Below, piece after piece: positions 53,595 through 63,964 of a stretch of DNA of 64,000 nucleotides; within the stretch, counting starts at the first letter, position 1, and every line of letters begins with the position of its first letter. The notes beneath the pieces were generated by a model that was given only the letters and a program-made list of their open reading frames with translations, did no database searches and had not been told where the DNA came from. This DNA comes from Isoptericola luteus (GTDB lineage: Bacteria > Actinomycetota > Actinomycetes > Actinomycetales > Cellulomonadaceae): contig NZ_JAIXCQ010000002.1 in NCBI RefSeq assembly GCF_020297055.1, positions 310,001 to 374,000 on the forward strand, given 5' to 3'. Both the position numbers and the translations under genes were made by a program.

Positions 53595-54889
53595 CGGAGG
53601 AACCCTTCGTAATGACGCTGCTGGAGCTGGGAGTCGATCTGCTTCACGGTGTCCAGCCCGACGCCCACGATGATGAGGATCGACACGCCACCGAACGGGA
53701 TGTTCGTGGTGACCCCCAGCACGATGAGCACGACCGTCGGCAGCAGCGCGACGAGCGCCAGGTAGATCGACCCCGCGGTGGTGATGCGCGAGATGACGTA
53801 GTCGAGGTACTCGGCGGTCGGCCGGCCGGCACGGATGCCGGGGATGAAGCCGCCGTACTTCTTCATGTTGTCCGCGACCTCGTCCGGGTTGAACGTGATC
53901 GAGGTGTAGAAGAACGCGAAGAAGATGACCATGAGCGTGTACAGCACGATGTACAGCGGGTCGTCCTGCTGCGTCAGGTGGTTCGAGATCCAGATGACCC
54001 ACTCGGCCTGCTGGTCGCCGAACTGGGCGATCAGGCCGGGGATCGCGAGGATCGACGCCGCGAAGATGACCGGGATGACGCCGGCCATGTTGATCTTGAT
54101 CGGGATGTAGGTGCTCGTCCCGCCGTACATGCGGCGGCCGACCATGCGCTTGGCGTACTGCACGGGGATGCGGCGCTGCGACTGCTCGACGAAGACGACG
54201 AGCCCGACCACGAGCACGATCACGATCAGCATCACGATGAAGTTCAGCGCGCCGTTCGACCCGCCGGCGATGGACCACAGCGCGGAGGGGAAGCTGGCGG
54301 CGATCGACGTGAAGATGAGCAGCGACATGCCGTTGCCGACACCGCGCTCGGTGATCATCTCGCCGAGCCACATCACCATGCCGGTACCGGCCGTCATCGT
54401 GATGACCATGAGGGCCGCCGTCATGAAGCTGTCGTCGGCGATCACGTCGACGCCACAGCCCGGGAACAGCATTCCGGTGCGGGCCGTCGTGACGATCGTC
54501 GTCGACTGCAGGATCGCGAGGGCGATCGTCAGGTAGCGGGTGTACTGGGTGAGCTTCGCCTGCCCCGACTGGCCCTCCTTGTGCAGGACCTCGAACCGGG
54601 GGATCACCACCCGCAGGAGCTGCACGATGATGCTCGCGGTGATGTAGGGCATGATCCCGAGCGCGAAGATCGACAGCTGCAGGAGCGCCCCACCGCTGAA
54701 GACGTTGACGAGACCCAGCAGCGAGGTGCTGCCCTCGAGCACCGCCACACACTGCTGGACGTTGCCGTAGTCGACGCCCGGGGTCGGCACCAGCGACCCC
54801 ACACGGAACAGCGCCATGATGGCGATCGTGAACAGCAGCTTGCGCCGCAGGTCCGGTGTCCGGAAAGCCCGGCCGAATGCGCTGAGCAC
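53591..54889 (-). CDS. secY: Preprotein translocase subunit SecY
   Basis: SecY forms the protein-conducting channel in the cytoplasmic membrane. The 432-aa protein has the ten-helix layout: FTIAIMALFRVGSLVPTPGVDY near the start, LLQLSIFALGIMPYITASIIVQLL, MVMWLGEMITERGVGNGMSLLIF, AGVIPVIFAASIL and FIPGIRAGRPTAEYLDYV. GTG 54889 with AGGAGG 4 nt away. It leads a secY-adk-map group with a TTGA overlap to adk. Confidence 0.98.
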   Translation of the reverse strand: MLSAFGRAFRTPDLRRKLLFTIAIMALFRVGSLVPTPGVDYGNVQQCVAVLEGSTSLLGLVNVFSGGALLQLSIFALGIMPYITASIIVQLLRVVIPRFEVLHKEGQSGQAKLTQYTRYLTIALAILQSTTIVTTARTGMLFPGCGVDVIADDSFMTAALMVITMTAGTGMVMWLGEMITERGVGNGMSLLIFTSIAASFPSALWSIAGGSNGALNFIVMLIVIVLVVGLVVFVEQSQRRIPVQYAKRMVGRRMYGGTSTYIPIKINMAGVIPVIFAASILAIPGLIAQFGDQQAEWVIWISNHLTQQDDPLYIVLYTLMVIFFAFFYTSITFNPDEVADNMKKYGGFIPGIRAGRPTAEYLDYVISRITTAGSIYLALVALLPTVVLIVLGVTTNIPFGGVSILIIVGVGLDTVKQIDSQLQQRHYEGFLR

Positions 54890-55074
54890 CTATCCTCCTG
54901 GCCCGCCGCGGCGGGTTGTCGTGTCGCCGGTCGACCCGGCGAGGTGTGACGCGATTCCCGACGTCGGGGCCCGGGGGCCCGTCGCCGTCGCGCCGAGGTG
55001 GTCGTCGGTCCGACCGGTCGCCCGGTGGCCACCGCTCCCCCGGTCACCCGGGGTCGCAGCACGGACCGTCAGGG

Positions 55075-55080
55075 ATTCTA
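55075..55080 (-). promoter_or_regulatory. Candidate -10 (TAGAAT) upstream of secY
   Basis: TAGAAT on the minus strand, about 190 nt before the secY start and beyond the hairpin that ends rplO, resembles a -10 hexamer. The -35 is poor. It would let secY-adk-map be transcribed separately. Confidence 0.3.
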
Positions 55081-55140
55081 CGTGCCGCCGGCGAGTGATC
55101 CGGACCACACGCCGCCGACCCTATCCCCCTCGAGAGCACA

Positions 55141-55174
55141 CAGGGCCGGCAGCGCGTGCGCGCCACCGGCCCTG
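55141..55174 (-). terminator. Strong hairpin between rplO and secY
   Basis: CAGGGCCGG (55141-55149) pairs perfectly with CCGGCCCTG (55166-55174), with further GC pairing inside, 11 nt after the rplO stop. It likely terminates or attenuates the spc transcript before secY. Confidence 0.8.
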
Positions 55175-55184
55175 GAGCGGTGTC

Positions 55185-55658
55185 TCAGTCCTCCGAGACG
55201 GAACCGCCGGCCGCGAGGATCTTCTCCCGGGCGGAACCGGACAGCGCGTCGACCGCGACGTCCAGCTTGACGGTGATCTCGCCCGTACCGAGCAGCTTCA
55301 CCGGCTGACCCTTGCGGACCGCGCCCTTGGCGACGAGGTCCTCGACGGTGACAGAGCCACCCTCGGGGTACAGCGCGGCGAGCTTGTCCAGGTTCACGAC
55401 CTGGAACTCGACGCGGAACGGGTTCTTGAACCCACGCAGCTTCGGAAGGCGCATGTGCAGAGGCATCTGCCCGCCCTCGAAGCCCGCGCGGACCTGGTAA
55501 CGAGCCTTCGTACCCTTGGTACCGCGGCCCGCCGTCTTGCCCTTCGACGCCTCGCCTCGACCCACGCGGGTCTTGGCGGTCTTGGCGCCGGGGGCCGGAC
55601 GCAGGTGGTGAACCTTCAGCGGCTGTGCCGCCTTCTCGGTCTTGTCGGCCATGCTCAC
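55185..55658 (-). CDS. rplO: 50S ribosomal protein L15
   Basis: L15 is a large-subunit core protein. The 157-aa protein shows [63 protein letters not shown] and [17 protein letters not shown] in order. GTG 55658 overlaps the rpmD stop (GTGA); ATG 55652 is a close alternative. It is the last gene before the hairpin and secY. Confidence 0.97.
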   Translation of the reverse strand: MSMADKTEKAAQPLKVHHLRPAPGAKTAKTRVGRGEASKGKTAGRGTKGTKARYQVRAGFEGGQMPLHMRLPKLRGFKNPFRVEFQVVNLDKLAALYPEGGSVTVEDLVAKGAVRKGQPVKLLGTGEITVKLDVAVDALSGSAREKILAAGGSVSED

Positions 55659-55837
55659 TCGACCTCCTCGACGGTGACGAGGTGCGCCACCGTGGTGACC
55701 ATGCCACGGATCTCCGGGCGGTCCTCCTTCACGGCGGTGTCGCCGATCCGCTTGAGGCCGAGGGTCCGCAGCGTGTCACGCTGGTTCTGCTTGCCGCCGA
55801 TGGCGGACTTGACCTGGGTGACCTTCAGCCTGGCCAT
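55655..55837 (-). CDS. rpmD: 50S ribosomal protein L30
   Basis: The 60-aa protein matches bacterial L30: [59 protein letters not shown]. It starts at ATG 55837, overlapping the rpsE stop (ATGA), and its stop overlaps rplO. Length and order rpsE-rpmD-rplO are standard. Confidence 0.97.
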   Translation of the reverse strand: MARLKVTQVKSAIGGKQNQRDTLRTLGLKRIGDTAVKEDRPEIRGMVTTVAHLVTVEEVE

Positions 55838-56508
55838 CACGCACCCACCTTCTCGCCGGACTTCTCCGCCTTGGCGGCGAGTCCGGCGGCCTGGGCACGC
55901 AGGAGCGCGGCCGGGGCCACGTCCTCGAGCGACAGACCACGGCGGGCGGCCACGGCAGCCGGCTCCTCGAGACCCTTGAGGGCCGCGACGGTCGCGTGCA
56001 CGATGTTGATCGCGTTCGACGAACCGAGCGACTTGCTCAGCACGTCGTGGATACCGGCGCACTCCAGCACGGCGCGCACCGGACCACCGGCGATCACACC
56101 GGTACCCGGCGAGGCCGGACGCAGGAACACGACGCCGGCGGCCTCCTCACCCTGGATGGGGTGCGGGATGGTGCCCTGGATACGAGGGACGCGGAAGAAG
56201 TTCTTCTTCGCCTCCTCGACACCCTTGGCGATCGCCGCGGGCACCTCCTTGGCCTTGCCGTAGCCGACACCGACGGTGCCGTCGCCGTCACCGACGACGA
56301 CCAGCGCGGTGAAGCTGAAGCGACGACCGCCCTTGACGACCTTCGAGACGCGGTTGATCGTCACCACGCGCTCGACGAAGGCGTTCTTGTCGGCCTGGTC
56401 GCGGCCACCGCCGCGGCGGTCGTCGCGACGCCCGCCGCCACCGCGGCGACCGTCGTTCTTGGAATCGTTGGCGCCCTGAGGGGCGCCGGTGCGCTGCCCT
56501 GCAGCCAT
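55837..56508 (-). CDS. rpsE: 30S ribosomal protein S5
   Basis: S5 contributes to decoding accuracy. The 223-aa protein has a Gly/Arg/Asp-rich N-terminal extension (to about residue 40), then [59 protein letters not shown] and [53 protein letters not shown] 56508. The extended, low-complexity N-terminus is typical of actinobacteria. 43 nt after rplR. Confidence 0.98.
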   Translation of the reverse strand: MAAGQRTGAPQGANDSKNDGRRGGGGRRDDRRGGGRDQADKNAFVERVVTINRVSKVVKGGRRFSFTALVVVGDGDGTVGVGYGKAKEVPAAIAKGVEEAKKNFFRVPRIQGTIPHPIQGEEAAGVVFLRPASPGTGVIAGGPVRAVLECAGIHDVLSKSLGSSNAINIVHATVAALKGLEEPAAVAARRGLSLEDVAPAALLRAQAAGLAAKAEKSGEKVGA

Positions 56509-56551
56509 CAGAGGATCCTCATCTTCCGTGCGAACTCGCGGATGTCGGCCA

Positions 56552-56923
56552 TCACAGCTCCAACCCCGCTTCCCGGGCACCGTCGGCGACCGCAGCCACT
56601 CGACCGTGGTACTTGTTGCCGCCGCGGTCGAAGACCACGGTCTCGACGCCGGCCGCCTTGGCACGCGCAGCGACGAGCTCGCCGACCTTGCGGGCCTTGG
56701 CGGTCTTGTCGCCGTCGAACGCGCGCAGGTCCGCCTCGAGCGTGGAGGCGGAGGCCACCGTCTTGCCGACGGTGTCGTCCACGACCTGCGCCACCATGTG
56801 GCGCGAGGAACGGGTCACGACGAGGCGCGGACGCGCCGCGCTGCCCTTGATCTTCTTGCGCAGGCGAAGGTGACGGCGCTGACGAGCGACGGACTTGCCC
56901 TTGCCCAGAACCTTGAGAGCCAT
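56552..56923 (-). CDS. rplR: 50S ribosomal protein L18
   Basis: L18 binds 5S rRNA. The 123-aa protein shows [37 protein letters not shown] and [54 protein letters not shown] 56923 matches the usual MALKV start; GTG 56926, overlapping the rplF stop, is also possible. Confidence 0.97.
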   Translation of the reverse strand: MALKVLGKGKSVARQRRHLRLRKKIKGSAARPRLVVTRSSRHMVAQVVDDTVGKTVASASTLEADLRAFDGDKTAKARKVGELVAARAKAAGVETVVFDRGGNKYHGRVAAVADGAREAGLEL

Positions 56924-57459
56924 CACTTACCAGCCTTTCCGACCTTGCGGCGGACGACCTCGCCGGCGTAACGCACGCCCTTGCCCTTGTAGGGCTCCGG
57001 CTTGCGGATCTTGCGGATGTTCGCTGCGACCTCGCCGACCTGCTGCTTGTCGATGCCGGAGACCGAGAACTTCGTGGGGCTCTCCACCGCGAAGGTGATG
57101 CCCGCCGGAGCCTTGACGACGACCGGGTGCGAGAAGCCGAGGGCGAACTCGAGGTCCGATCCCTTGGCGGTCACGCGGTAACCGGTGCCGACGATCTCGA
57201 GCTTCTTCTCGTAGCCCTGGGTCACACCGGCGACGATGTTGGCCAGGAGGGTACGGGTGAGGCCGTGCAGCGCACGGGAGTCACGCTCGTCGTTCGGACG
57301 GGACACCACGAGGGTGGCCTCCTCCTGCGCGACCGTGATGGGGGCGGGCACCGTGTGCTCCAGGGTCCCCTTCGGGCCCTTGACGGTCACGAGCGCACCG
57401 CTGAGGGTGACGTCCACGCCGGCCGGGACCGGAACGGGGAGCTTGCCGATTCGAGACAT
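56923..57459 (-). CDS. rplF: 50S ribosomal protein L6
   Basis: L6 sits near the factor-binding site. The 178-aa protein has [67 protein letters not shown], and the signature [27 protein letters not shown] 57459, 20 nt after rpsH. Confidence 0.98.
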   Translation of the reverse strand: MSRIGKLPVPVPAGVDVTLSGALVTVKGPKGTLEHTVPAPITVAQEEATLVVSRPNDERDSRALHGLTRTLLANIVAGVTQGYEKKLEIVGTGYRVTAKGSDLEFALGFSHPVVVKAPAGITFAVESPTKFSVSGIDKQQVGEVAANIRKIRKPEPYKGKGVRYAGEVVRRKVGKAGK

Positions 57460-57479
57460 TGGCGTATCTCCTTTCCGGA

Positions 57480-57878
57480 TTACCAGACGTAGGCGAGGAC
57501 TTCCCCGCCCACACCCTTGGCCTGTGCCTGACGGTCGGTCAGCAGACCGGAGGACGTGGACAGGATCGCCACGCCGAGGCCGCCGAGCACCTTGGGCAGG
57601 TTGGTGGACTTCGCGTAGACGCGGAGGCCAGGCTTGGACACGCGGCGCACGCCGCTCAGCGCACGCTCGCGGCTCGGGCCGTACTTGAGGGTGAGGGTGA
57701 GGTTCTTGCCCACCCGTGCGTCCTCGACGGTCCAACCGGAGATGTAACCCTGCGCCTGCAGGATCTCCGCGATGTTCGACTTCAGCTTCGAGTGCGGCAT
57801 GGTCACCGACTCGTGGTGCGCCGAGTTCGCGTTACGCAGACGCGTCAGCATGTCTGCGATGGGGTCTGTCATGGTCAT
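57480..57878 (-). CDS. rpsH: 30S ribosomal protein S8
   Basis: S8 binds the central domain of 16S rRNA and represses spc-type operons in E. coli. The 132-aa protein has [42 protein letters not shown] and the C-terminal [36 protein letters not shown] 57878 (MTMTDP); a second ATG lies 2 codons later. Confidence 0.98.
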   Translation of the reverse strand: MTMTDPIADMLTRLRNANSAHHESVTMPHSKLKSNIAEILQAQGYISGWTVEDARVGKNLTLTLKYGPSRERALSGVRRVSKPGLRVYAKSTNLPKVLGGLGVAILSTSSGLLTDRQAQAKGVGGEVLAYVW

Positions 57879-57951
57879 TGGGCTCCAGCCCTTCCTCGCC
57901 GGGGTATCCGGGCGGCACATGCGTACCGCCCGGACCTGCGGCGTAGTGGTT

Positions 57952-58137
57952 TTACCAGCTGCTCTTGGTGACGCCGGGGAGCTCGCCGCGGTGGGCCATC
58001 TCCCGCAGGCAGATCCGGCACAGGCCGAACTTGCGGTAGACGGAGTGCGGACGCCCGCAACGCTGGCACCGGGTGTAGGCGCGGACCGCGAACTTCGGCT
58101 TGGCGGCCGCCTTGTTGATCAGGGCCTTCTTCGCCAT
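57952..58137 (-). CDS. rpsN: 30S ribosomal protein S14, type Z
   Basis: The 61-aa zinc-binding S14 shows [39 protein letters not shown] with the CxxC pair at both ends of the finger. This is the zinc-containing (Z) form; actinobacteria often also have a zinc-free copy elsewhere. ATG 58137 lies 1 nt after the rplE stop. Confidence 0.98.
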   Translation of the reverse strand: MAKKALINKAAAKPKFAVRAYTRCQRCGRPHSVYRKFGLCRICLREMAHRGELPGVTKSSW

Positions 58138-58138
58138 G

Positions 58139-58711
58139 TCAGTTCTCCTTGAAGGGGAAGCCGAGACGGCGCAGCAGGGAGCGGCCCTCGTCATCGGTCG
58201 TCGCCGTGGTCACGACCGTGATGTCCATGCCGCGGACGCGGTCGATCTTGTCCTGGTCGATCTCGTGGAACATCGACTGCTCCGTGAGACCGAAGGTGTA
58301 GTTGCCGTGCCCGTCGAACTGCTTCGGGCTCAGGCCGCGGAAGTCGCGGATACGCGGCAGCGCGATCGACAGCAGACGGTCGAGGAACTCCCACATGCGG
58401 TCGCCGCGCAGCGTGACGTGCGCGCCGATCGGCATGCCCTCGCGCAGCTTGAACTGCGCGATGGACTTGCGGGCCCGGTTGATCTGCGGCTTCTGACCGG
58501 TGATCGCGGTCAGGTCGCGGATCGCGCCCTCGATGAGCTTGGAGTCCTTCGCAGCGTCCCCGACACCCATGTTGACGACGATCTTGGTCAGACCGGCGAC
58601 CTGGTGGAGGTTCTGGTGGCCGAACTCCTCGGTCAGCGCCGCGATGATCTCGTTGCGGTACTTCTCCTTGAGGCGCGGCAGGGCCGGGGCCTCGAGAGTG
58701 GTCTCGGTCAT
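58139..58711 (-). CDS. rplE: 50S ribosomal protein L5
   Basis: L5 binds 5S rRNA in the central protuberance. The 190-aa protein shows [83 protein letters not shown] and [42 protein letters not shown] 58711 overlaps the rplX stop by 1 nt. Confidence 0.98.
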   Translation of the reverse strand: MTETTLEAPALPRLKEKYRNEIIAALTEEFGHQNLHQVAGLTKIVVNMGVGDAAKDSKLIEGAIRDLTAITGQKPQINRARKSIAQFKLREGMPIGAHVTLRGDRMWEFLDRLLSIALPRIRDFRGLSPKQFDGHGNYTFGLTEQSMFHEIDQDKIDRVRGMDITVVTTATTDDEGRSLLRRLGFPFKEN

Positions 58712-59052
58712 CAGATGTCCTTCCCGGAACGCTTGGCGACGCGCACGCGGACCGTACGGGTACGGCCGTCGCGCTCGACCTCCTCGGTGCGGAACCCGAC
58801 CCGGGTGCCCTTCTTGGTCTCCGGGTCGACGATCATCACGTTCGAGACGTGGATCGGCGCCTCGACGGTCTCGATGCCACCCGTACGGGCGCCACGAGCC
58901 GACTGGCCGGCCTTGACGTGCTTGGTGACACGCTGCACGCCCTCGACGACCACGCGGTCCGTCTCGGTGAGCACCTCGAGCACGCGGCCCGTCTTGCCCT
59001 TGTCGCGACCGGCGATGACGATCACCTGGTCGCCCTTCTTGATCTTCGCCAT
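58711..59052 (-). CDS. rplX: 50S ribosomal protein L24
   Basis: L24 starts 50S assembly. The 113-aa KOW protein shows [89 protein letters not shown] 59052, 2 nt after rplN. Confidence 0.98.
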   Translation of the reverse strand: MAKIKKGDQVIVIAGRDKGKTGRVLEVLTETDRVVVEGVQRVTKHVKAGQSARGARTGGIETVEAPIHVSNVMIVDPETKKGTRVGFRTEEVERDGRTRTVRVRVAKRSGKDI

Positions 59053-59054
59053 GG

Positions 59055-59423
59055 TCAGAGCACCTCCGGCGCCAGCGAGATGATCTTCATGAACCGCTTG
59101 TCGCGCAGCTCGCGCCCGACCGGGCCGAAGATGCGGGTGCCACGGGGCTCACCGTCGTTCTTGAGGATCACGGCGGCGTTCTCGTCGAACTTGATGTAGG
59201 AACCGTCGGGACGACGGCGCTCCTTGGCGGTCCGGACGACGACCGCCTTGACGACGTCACCCTTCTTCACGTTGCCGCCGGGGATCGCGTCCTTGACGGT
59301 GGCGACGATGGTGTCGCCGATACCGGCGTAGCGACGGCCGGATCCACCGAGAACACGGATGCAGAGAATCTCCTTGGCACCCGTGTTGTCGGCGACCCGC
59401 AGTCGCGACTCCTGCTGGATCAT
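59055..59423 (-). CDS. rplN: 50S ribosomal protein L14
   Basis: L14 lies at the subunit interface. The 122-aa protein shows [112 protein letters not shown] 59423. First gene of the spc-type group after the hairpin at 59504. Confidence 0.98.
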   Translation of the reverse strand: MIQQESRLRVADNTGAKEILCIRVLGGSGRRYAGIGDTIVATVKDAIPGGNVKKGDVVKAVVVRTAKERRRPDGSYIKFDENAAVILKNDGEPRGTRIFGPVGRELRDKRFMKIISLAPEVL

Positions 59424-59503
59424 TGATTGATCTCCTGTCGTCGAGCTGGTTCTCGTCCCGGTGCGAGCCGGGCGAGCCTTGCCGAACGGATAGTTGCTGT
59501 GGT

Positions 59504-59546
59504 GGCCGTGGCGGGTCGCATACGTGTGTCACGTCCCGCCACGGCC
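59504..59546 (-). terminator. Long hairpin between rpsQ (S10 group) and rplN (spc group)
   Basis: GGCCGTGGCGGG (59504-59515) pairs perfectly with CCCGCCACGGCC (59535-59546) around a 19-nt loop, 25 nt after the rpsQ stop. It fits a terminator or attenuator at the S10/spc boundary; the 148-nt gap holds no gene. Confidence 0.8.
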
Positions 59547-59571
59547 GGAGAAGGTCAGCAGACCTTCGAGG

Positions 59572-59865
59572 TCACTTGGCCTTCTCGAGGATCTCCACCA
59601 GGCGCCACCGCTTGGTCGCGGACAGCGGGCGGGTCTCCATGATCTCGACCAGGTCGCCGGTGCCGGCGCTGTTCTGCTCGTCGTGCACCTTCACCTTGGC
59701 GGTGGTGCGCAGAACCTTGCCGTACAGCGGGTGCTTCTTGCGGTCCTCGACCTCGACGACGATGGTCTTGTCCATCTTGTCGCTGACGACGTAGCCGCGA
59801 CGCACCTTGCGGATGCCGCGCTCGGCATCCTGCTCGGCCGTAGCCGCGTTGGTGTTCTCGCTCAT
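59572..59865 (-). CDS. rpsQ: 30S ribosomal protein S17
   Basis: The 97-aa S17 shows [79 protein letters not shown] 20-residue N-terminal tail precedes it. ATG 59865 with GAGG 5 nt upstream is preferred over GTG 59880. Last gene of the S10 group. Confidence 0.97.
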   Translation of the reverse strand: MSENTNAATAEQDAERGIRKVRRGYVVSDKMDKTIVVEVEDRKKHPLYGKVLRTTAKVKVHDEQNSAGTGDLVEIMETRPLSATKRWRLVEILEKAK

Positions 59866-59872
59866 CGCTGCC

Positions 59873-60112
59873 TCACTCACTCACGCTCGGTGCCGTACGG
59901 ATGCCGAGCTCGCGCTCCCGCAGGATCGTGTAGATCCGCGAGATGTCGCGCTTCACGGCCTTGATACGACCGTGCGACTCCAGCTGGCCGGTGGCCGACT
60001 GGAAGCGGAGGTTGAAAAGCTCCTCCTTGGCCTTCTTCAGCTCGGCGACGAGCTTCTCGTCGTCGAAGCCGTCCAGATCGGCGGGCGCCAGGCCCTTCGT
60101 TCCGACTGCCAT
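59873..60112 (-). CDS. rpmC: 50S ribosomal protein L29
   Basis: L29 is at the tunnel exit, near SRP and trigger factor. The 79-aa protein shows [61 protein letters not shown] 60112 overlaps the rplP stop (ATGA). Confidence 0.97.
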   Translation of the reverse strand: MAVGTKGLAPADLDGFDDEKLVAELKKAKEELFNLRFQSATGQLESHGRIKAVKRDISRIYTILRERELGIRTAPSVSE

Positions 60113-60531
60113 CAGATCGCACCACCCTCGCGCACCACGAAACGGCACTTCATCGGGAGCTTGTGCATCGCGCGGCGCATGGCCTCGCGGGCCAGCTCCT
60201 CGTCGACGCCGGCCAGCTCGAAGACGATGCGGCCGGGCTTGACGTTCGCGACCCACCACTCGGGCGAGCCCTTGCCGGAACCCATGCGGGTCTCGGCGGG
60301 CTTCTTGGTCAGGGGGCGGTCCGGGTAGATGTTGATCCAGACCTTGCCGCCACGCTTGATGTGGCGGGTCATCGCAATACGAGCAGCCTCGATCTGCCGG
60401 TTGGTGACGTAGGCGGGCTCGAGAGCCTGGATGCCGAAGTCGCCGAAGGCGATCGTGGTGCCACCCTTGGCCGCGCCGGAGCGCGAGGGGTGGTGCTGCT
60501 TGCGGTGCTTGAGCCTGCGGGGGATCAGCAT
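60112..60531 (-). CDS. rplP: 50S ribosomal protein L16
   Basis: L16 is needed for 50S maturation near the A site. The 139-aa protein shows [108 protein letters not shown] 60531, 3 nt after rpsC. Confidence 0.98.
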   Translation of the reverse strand: MLIPRRLKHRKQHHPSRSGAAKGGTTIAFGDFGIQALEPAYVTNRQIEAARIAMTRHIKRGGKVWINIYPDRPLTKKPAETRMGSGKGSPEWWVANVKPGRIVFELAGVDEELAREAMRRAMHKLPMKCRFVVREGGAI

Positions 60532-60534
60532 GAC

Positions 60535-61368
60535 TCAGGCCTCCGTTCCGGACTCGGGGGCCGCAGCCTCCGCAGCCGGAGCCTGCCCTGCGTCGGACGC
60601 GGGGGCCTCGGCGGCGGGCTGGGCCGGACGCTCGGTGCGGCGAGGACCACCACGGCGCTCCCCACGCTCCGGGCGACCACCACGACCCCCACGGGGGGCG
60701 GCGGTCGCCTGCTGCGCGGCGAACTCCTTCTCGGTCATGTCGCCCTTGTAGATCCACACCTTCACGCCGATGCGGCCGAAGGTCGTGCGGGCCTCGTAGA
60801 AGCCGTAGTCGATGTTCGCGCGCAGCGTGTGCAGCGGCACACGACCCTCGCGGTAGAACTCCGACCGGCTCATCTCGGCGCCGCCGAGGCGGCCCGAGAC
60901 CTGGACGCGGATGCCCTTGGCGCCGGCGCGCTGCGCGGACTGCATGCCCTTGCGCATCGCACGGCGGAACGAGACACGGCTCGCGAGCTGCTCGGCGATA
61001 CCCTGCGCGACGAGCTGCGAGTCGATCTCCGCGTTCTTGACCTCGAGGATGTTGAGCTGGACCTGCTTGCCCGTGAGCTTCTCGAGCTCACCGCGGATGC
61101 GGTCTGCCTCAGCACCCCGACGGCCGATGACGATGCCCGGACGCGCCGTGTGGATGTCCACGCGGACGCGGTCGCGGGTGCGCTCGATCTCGACCTTGGA
61201 GATGCCGGCACGCTCGAGACCCGTGCTCATGAGCTTACGGATCTGCACGTCCTCGCGGACGTAGTCGCGGTACCGCTGACCGGGCTTGGTGCTGTCGGCG
61301 AACCAGCGCGACCGGTGGTCGGTGGTGATGCCGAGGCGGTACCCGTGCGGGTGAACCTTCTGCCCCAC
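60535..61368 (-). CDS. rpsC: 30S ribosomal protein S3
   Basis: S3 helps form the mRNA entry site. The 277-aa protein shows [25 protein letters not shown], the KH motif [28 protein letters not shown] and GVKVWIYKG. The last about 60 residues are an Arg/Gly then Ala/Glu/Pro-rich extension. GTG 61368 overlaps the rplV stop by 1 nt. Confidence 0.98.
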   Translation of the reverse strand: MGQKVHPHGYRLGITTDHRSRWFADSTKPGQRYRDYVREDVQIRKLMSTGLERAGISKVEIERTRDRVRVDIHTARPGIVIGRRGAEADRIRGELEKLTGKQVQLNILEVKNAEIDSQLVAQGIAEQLASRVSFRRAMRKGMQSAQRAGAKGIRVQVSGRLGGAEMSRSEFYREGRVPLHTLRANIDYGFYEARTTFGRIGVKVWIYKGDMTEKEFAAQQATAAPRGGRGGRPERGERRGGPRRTERPAQPAAEAPASDAGQAPAAEAAAPESGTEA

Positions 61369-61736
61369 TATCGGGCCCCTTCCTTCTGCTCACGCGGTGC
61401 GACGACCACGGTGATGTGGCTGGTGCGCTTGAGGACCTGGCTGGCACGCCCCTGCGCACGCGGCCGGAACCGCTTGAGCGTCGGGCCCTCGTCGACGAAC
61501 GCGGCGGAGACGAAGAGCTCCGACTCGTCGAAGCGCTCGCTTGCGCGATCGGCCTTCACCCGAGCGTTCGCGACGGCGCTCTCCACAACCTTGCGGATCG
61601 GCTCGCTCGCCGCCTGCGGCGCGAACTTCAGCACCGCGACGGCCTCAGCGGCCTGCTTGCCACGGATGAGATCCACGACGCGCCGGGCCTTCTGGGGCGT
61701 GACACGGACGAACCGCGCCTGCGCCTTGGCTTCCAT
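61368..61736 (-). CDS. rplV: 50S ribosomal protein L22
   Basis: L22 lines the peptide exit tunnel. The 122-aa protein shows [57 protein letters not shown] and the loop region [32 protein letters not shown] 61736. 58 nt after rpsS. Confidence 0.98.
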   Translation of the reverse strand: MEAKAQARFVRVTPQKARRVVDLIRGKQAAEAVAVLKFAPQAASEPIRKVVESAVANARVKADRASERFDESELFVSAAFVDEGPTLKRFRPRAQGRASQVLKRTSHITVVVAPREQKEGAR

Positions 61737-61794
61737 TGCTGTCCTGCTTCCTTTTCTCAGACCGTCAGGGTCCGTCGCCAGGCTGACCCGGGGG

Positions 61795-62076
61795 TCAGCG
61801 GCGACGGCCCTTCTTGTCGTCCTTCACGTGGCCGCGGAAGGTTCGCGTGGGAGCGAACTCGCCGAGCTTGTGGCCGACCATCGACTCGGTCACGAAAACC
61901 GGAGTGTGCTTCCGGCCGTCGTGCACGGCGAAGGTGTGGCCGAGGAAGTCGGGCGTGATGACCGACCGGCGGGACCAGGTCTTGATGACGTTCTTGGTCC
62001 CCTTCTCGTTCTGACCGTCCACCTTCTTCTGCAGGTGGTCGTCGACGAAGGGGCCCTTCTTCAGGCTACGAGGCAT
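61795..62076 (-). CDS. rpsS: 30S ribosomal protein S19
   Basis: The 93-aa S19 shows [93 protein letters not shown], canonical throughout. ATG 62076, 14 nt after rplB. Confidence 0.98.
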   Translation of the reverse strand: MPRSLKKGPFVDDHLQKKVDGQNEKGTKNVIKTWSRRSVITPDFLGHTFAVHDGRKHTPVFVTESMVGHKLGEFAPTRTFRGHVKDDKKGRRR

Positions 62077-62090
62077 CTGTCAGGCTCCTA

Positions 62091-62927
62091 TCAGCGCTTC
62101 TTGCCGGTACGGCGACGGCGGACGATCAGCTTGTCGCTCGGCTTGTTCGGGCGGCGGGTCCGGCCCTCGGGCTGGCCCCACGGGCTGACCGGGTGGCGAC
62201 CACCGGAAGTCTTGCCCTCACCACCACCGTGCGGGTGGTCGACCGGGTTCATGACCACACCACGCACGGTCGGGCGAACGCCCTGCCACCGCTTGCGACC
62301 GGCCTTGCCCCAGTTGATGTTCGACTGCTCGGCGTTGCCCACCTCGCCGACCGTGGCGCGGCAGCGCAGGTCGACGTTGCGGATCTCGCCGGACGGCATG
62401 CGCAGCTGCGCGTACGGCCCGTCCTTGGCGACGAGCTGCACGGACGCACCGGCCGAACGGGCGATCTTCGCACCGCCACCGGGCCGGAGCTCGACGGCGT
62501 GGATGACCGTACCGGTCGGGATGTTGCGCATCGGCAGGTTGTTGCCCGGCTTGATGTCGGCACCGGCACCGGCCTCGACCACGTCACCCTGCGACAGCTT
62601 GTTCGGCGCGATGATGTAGCGCTTCGTGCCGTCCGCGTAGTGCAGGAGCGCGATGCGCGCCGTGCGGTTCGGGTCGTACTCGATGTGCGCGACCTTCGCC
62701 GGCACGCCGTCCTTGTCGTGACGACGGAAGTCGATCACTCGGTATGCGCGCTTGTGGCCACCGCCCTTGTGGCGGGTGGTGATTCGCCCGGAGTTGTTCC
62801 GGCCGCCCGTCTTGGACAGCGGCCGGACCAGAGACTTCTCCGGCTGCGAGCGCGTGATCTCGACGAAGTCGGCGACACTGGCGCCGCGGCGGCCGGGCGT
62901 CGTCGGCTTGTACTTACGGATTCCCAT
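62091..62927 (-). CDS. rplB: 50S ribosomal protein L2
   Basis: L2 is the most conserved 50S protein and supports peptidyl transfer. The 278-aa protein shows [80 protein letters not shown] and the end [27 protein letters not shown] with KGKKR-type basic tail. ATG 62927; upstream frame not conserved. Confidence 0.98.
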   Translation of the reverse strand: MGIRKYKPTTPGRRGASVADFVEITRSQPEKSLVRPLSKTGGRNNSGRITTRHKGGGHKRAYRVIDFRRHDKDGVPAKVAHIEYDPNRTARIALLHYADGTKRYIIAPNKLSQGDVVEAGAGADIKPGNNLPMRNIPTGTVIHAVELRPGGGAKIARSAGASVQLVAKDGPYAQLRMPSGEIRNVDLRCRATVGEVGNAEQSNINWGKAGRKRWQGVRPTVRGVVMNPVDHPHGGGEGKTSGGRHPVSPWGQPEGRTRRPNKPSDKLIVRRRRTGKKR

Positions 62928-62958
62928 GGAAGTTGTCCTCGATCTGCTCTCGTCCGGA

Positions 62959-63261
62959 TCAGCCGACCGGACCACCGAAGATGTCGATCGTGCCCTCACG
63001 GAGGGTGACGATCGCGCGCTTCGTGTCCTTACGCTTGCCCAGGCCGTTGCGCGTACGACGCGCCTTGCCCTTGCGGTTGATCGTGTTCACCGAGTCGACC
63101 TTCACACCGAAGACCTGCTCGACCGCGATCTTGATCTCGGTCTTGTTGGCCCGCGGGTCCACGACGAAGGTGTACTTGCCCTCGTCGAGGAGGTTGTAGG
63201 ACTTCTCGGAGACGACCGGCGCGATCAAGATGTCGCGCGGGTCCTTCGTCACGGTGGTCAC
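62959..63261 (-). CDS. rplW: 50S ribosomal protein L23
   Basis: L23 docks trigger factor and SRP at the tunnel exit. The 100-aa protein shows [70 protein letters not shown] 63261 overlaps the rplD stop (GTGA). Confidence 0.98.
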   Translation of the reverse strand: MTTVTKDPRDILIAPVVSEKSYNLLDEGKYTFVVDPRANKTEIKIAVEQVFGVKVDSVNTINRKGKARRTRNGLGKRKDTKRAIVTLREGTIDIFGGPVG

Positions 63262-63959
63262 TTGGTGGCCTCCTCGGTGGTCTCTGCCGCCTCGGACTCC
63301 GTCGCGACGGCCTTCACCGACTTGCCGGTCGCCGGGCCCGCGATGAACGCGGCCAGGGCGGCCTCGGTGAAGACGATGTCGTCGGAGACGAGCACGTCGT
63401 AGGTGTTGAGCTGGTCCGCCGTGATGAGGTGGACCTGCTCGACGTTGCGCAGCGACTTGATGGTCAGCTCGTCCGAGCGCTCCGTGACCACGAGGACGTG
63501 CGTGCGCTCGGTGAGCGTCGCGATCGTCTTGAGCGCGGTCCTGGTCGACGGCACGCCGTCGATCCCGAAGCCGGACACCACGTGCACGCGGCCGGCGCGG
63601 GCCCGGTCGGAGAGGGCACCGCGCAGGGCGGCAGCCTTCATCTTCTTCGGGGTGCGCTGGTCGTAGCTGCGCGGCTGCGGGCCGTGGACGGTGCCACCGC
63701 CGGCGAACTGCGGGGCGCGGGTCGAACCCTGACGGGCGCGGCCGGTGCCCTTCTGCTTGTAGGGCTTGCGGCCACCGCCGCGGACCTCGCCGCGGGTCTT
63801 GGTGGAGTGCGTGCCCTGCCGGGCGGCGGCGCGCTGGGCGACGACCACCTGGTGGATCAGCGGAACGTTGGTGACGACGTCGAACACCTCAGCGGGGAGC
63901 TCGGCGGAGCCGGCCTTCTTGCCCTGGGCGTCGAGCACGTCGACAGTCTGGTGAGCCAT
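63258..63959 (-). CDS. rplD: 50S ribosomal protein L4
   Basis: L4 lines the tunnel constriction with L22. The 233-aa protein shows [88 protein letters not shown] and [21 protein letters not shown], with a short Ala/Thr/Glu tail. ATG 63959 is chosen; GTG 63968 overlaps the rplC stop. Confidence 0.97.
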   Translation of the reverse strand: MAHQTVDVLDAQGKKAGSAELPAEVFDVVTNVPLIHQVVVAQRAAARQGTHSTKTRGEVRGGGRKPYKQKGTGRARQGSTRAPQFAGGGTVHGPQPRSYDQRTPKKMKAAALRGALSDRARAGRVHVVSGFGIDGVPSTRTALKTIATLTERTHVLVVTERSDELTIKSLRNVEQVHLITADQLNTYDVLVSDDIVFTEAALAAFIAGPATGKSVKAVATESEAAETTEEATK

Positions 63960-63964
63960 TGGTG

